From: Bacteroidales bacterium UBA6828
GTDB taxonomy: Bacteria > Bacteroidota > Bacteroidia > Bacteroidales > Paludibacteraceae
Assembly: GCA_002452095.1 (NCBI GenBank)
Contig: DKEG01000001.1
Location: forward strand, 5,425 to 20,164
Direction: 5' to 3'
Length of the DNA stretch: 14,740 bases
A model generated the notes under the pieces. That model was given only the letters and a program-made list of their open reading frames with translations, was not told the DNA's origin and searched no databases. The position numbers and the translations under genes were made by a program. Shown one piece after another: positions 14,739-14,740 of this stretch (position 1 is its first letter; the number at the start of each line of letters is the position of its first letter).

Positions 14739-14740
14739 AT

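Overview
The window looks like a Bacteroidota chromosome, most likely order Bacteroidales and perhaps near Prevotellaceae. The evidence is a SusC/SusD pair, a GH97 enzyme, a DUF3078 outer-membrane protein, a perfect Bacteroides-type promoter (TTTG, 20 bp, TACCTTTG) and gene starts without Shine-Dalgarno sequences. All supported genes lie on the minus strand, so the layout below runs from high to low coordinates.

Region 1 (about 14740 to 4190) is a compact polysaccharide utilisation locus. It holds a possible 25-residue leader peptide, SusC (TonB-dependent glycan importer), SusD (surface glycan-binding lipoprotein), a GH97 enzyme with the inverting SusB-type glutamates, and a secreted 833-residue beta-helix protein. 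That protein carries a GH87-like signature (ADGIN and GDDD, with the first aspartates 23 residues apart), a carbohydrate-binding-like module and an unrecognised N-terminal domain. My reading is that the beta-helix enzyme cuts an alpha-glucan, probably alpha-1,3-linked (mutan, fungal wall glucan or nigeran), outside the cell. SusC/SusD would import the fragments and the lipoprotein GH97 would trim them to glucose in the periplasm. This is inference.

Region 2 (4189 to 3474) has no long gene. It contains a 41-codon reading frame that looks like a real small protein, a perfect 9-bp inverted repeat spanning 86 bp, two members of a GC-rich hairpin family, and the promoter of the next gene.

Region 3 (3473 to 42) is housekeeping: a DUF3078 barrel protein, then a 93-residue coiled-coil protein, zapA and rny. 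The coiled-coil gene and zapA overlap by one base (TAATG).

The gaps are unusually rich in short ordered repeats. There are heptamer arrays at three junctions of the housekeeping cluster, a 9-bp CTAG array between SusC and SusD, an 11-bp TACCGT array after SusD, an 11-bp periodic stretch before SusC, and four copies of a GGGGACG-type hairpin in two gaps. I see no tRNA, rRNA, CRISPR array, transposase or plus-strand gene.
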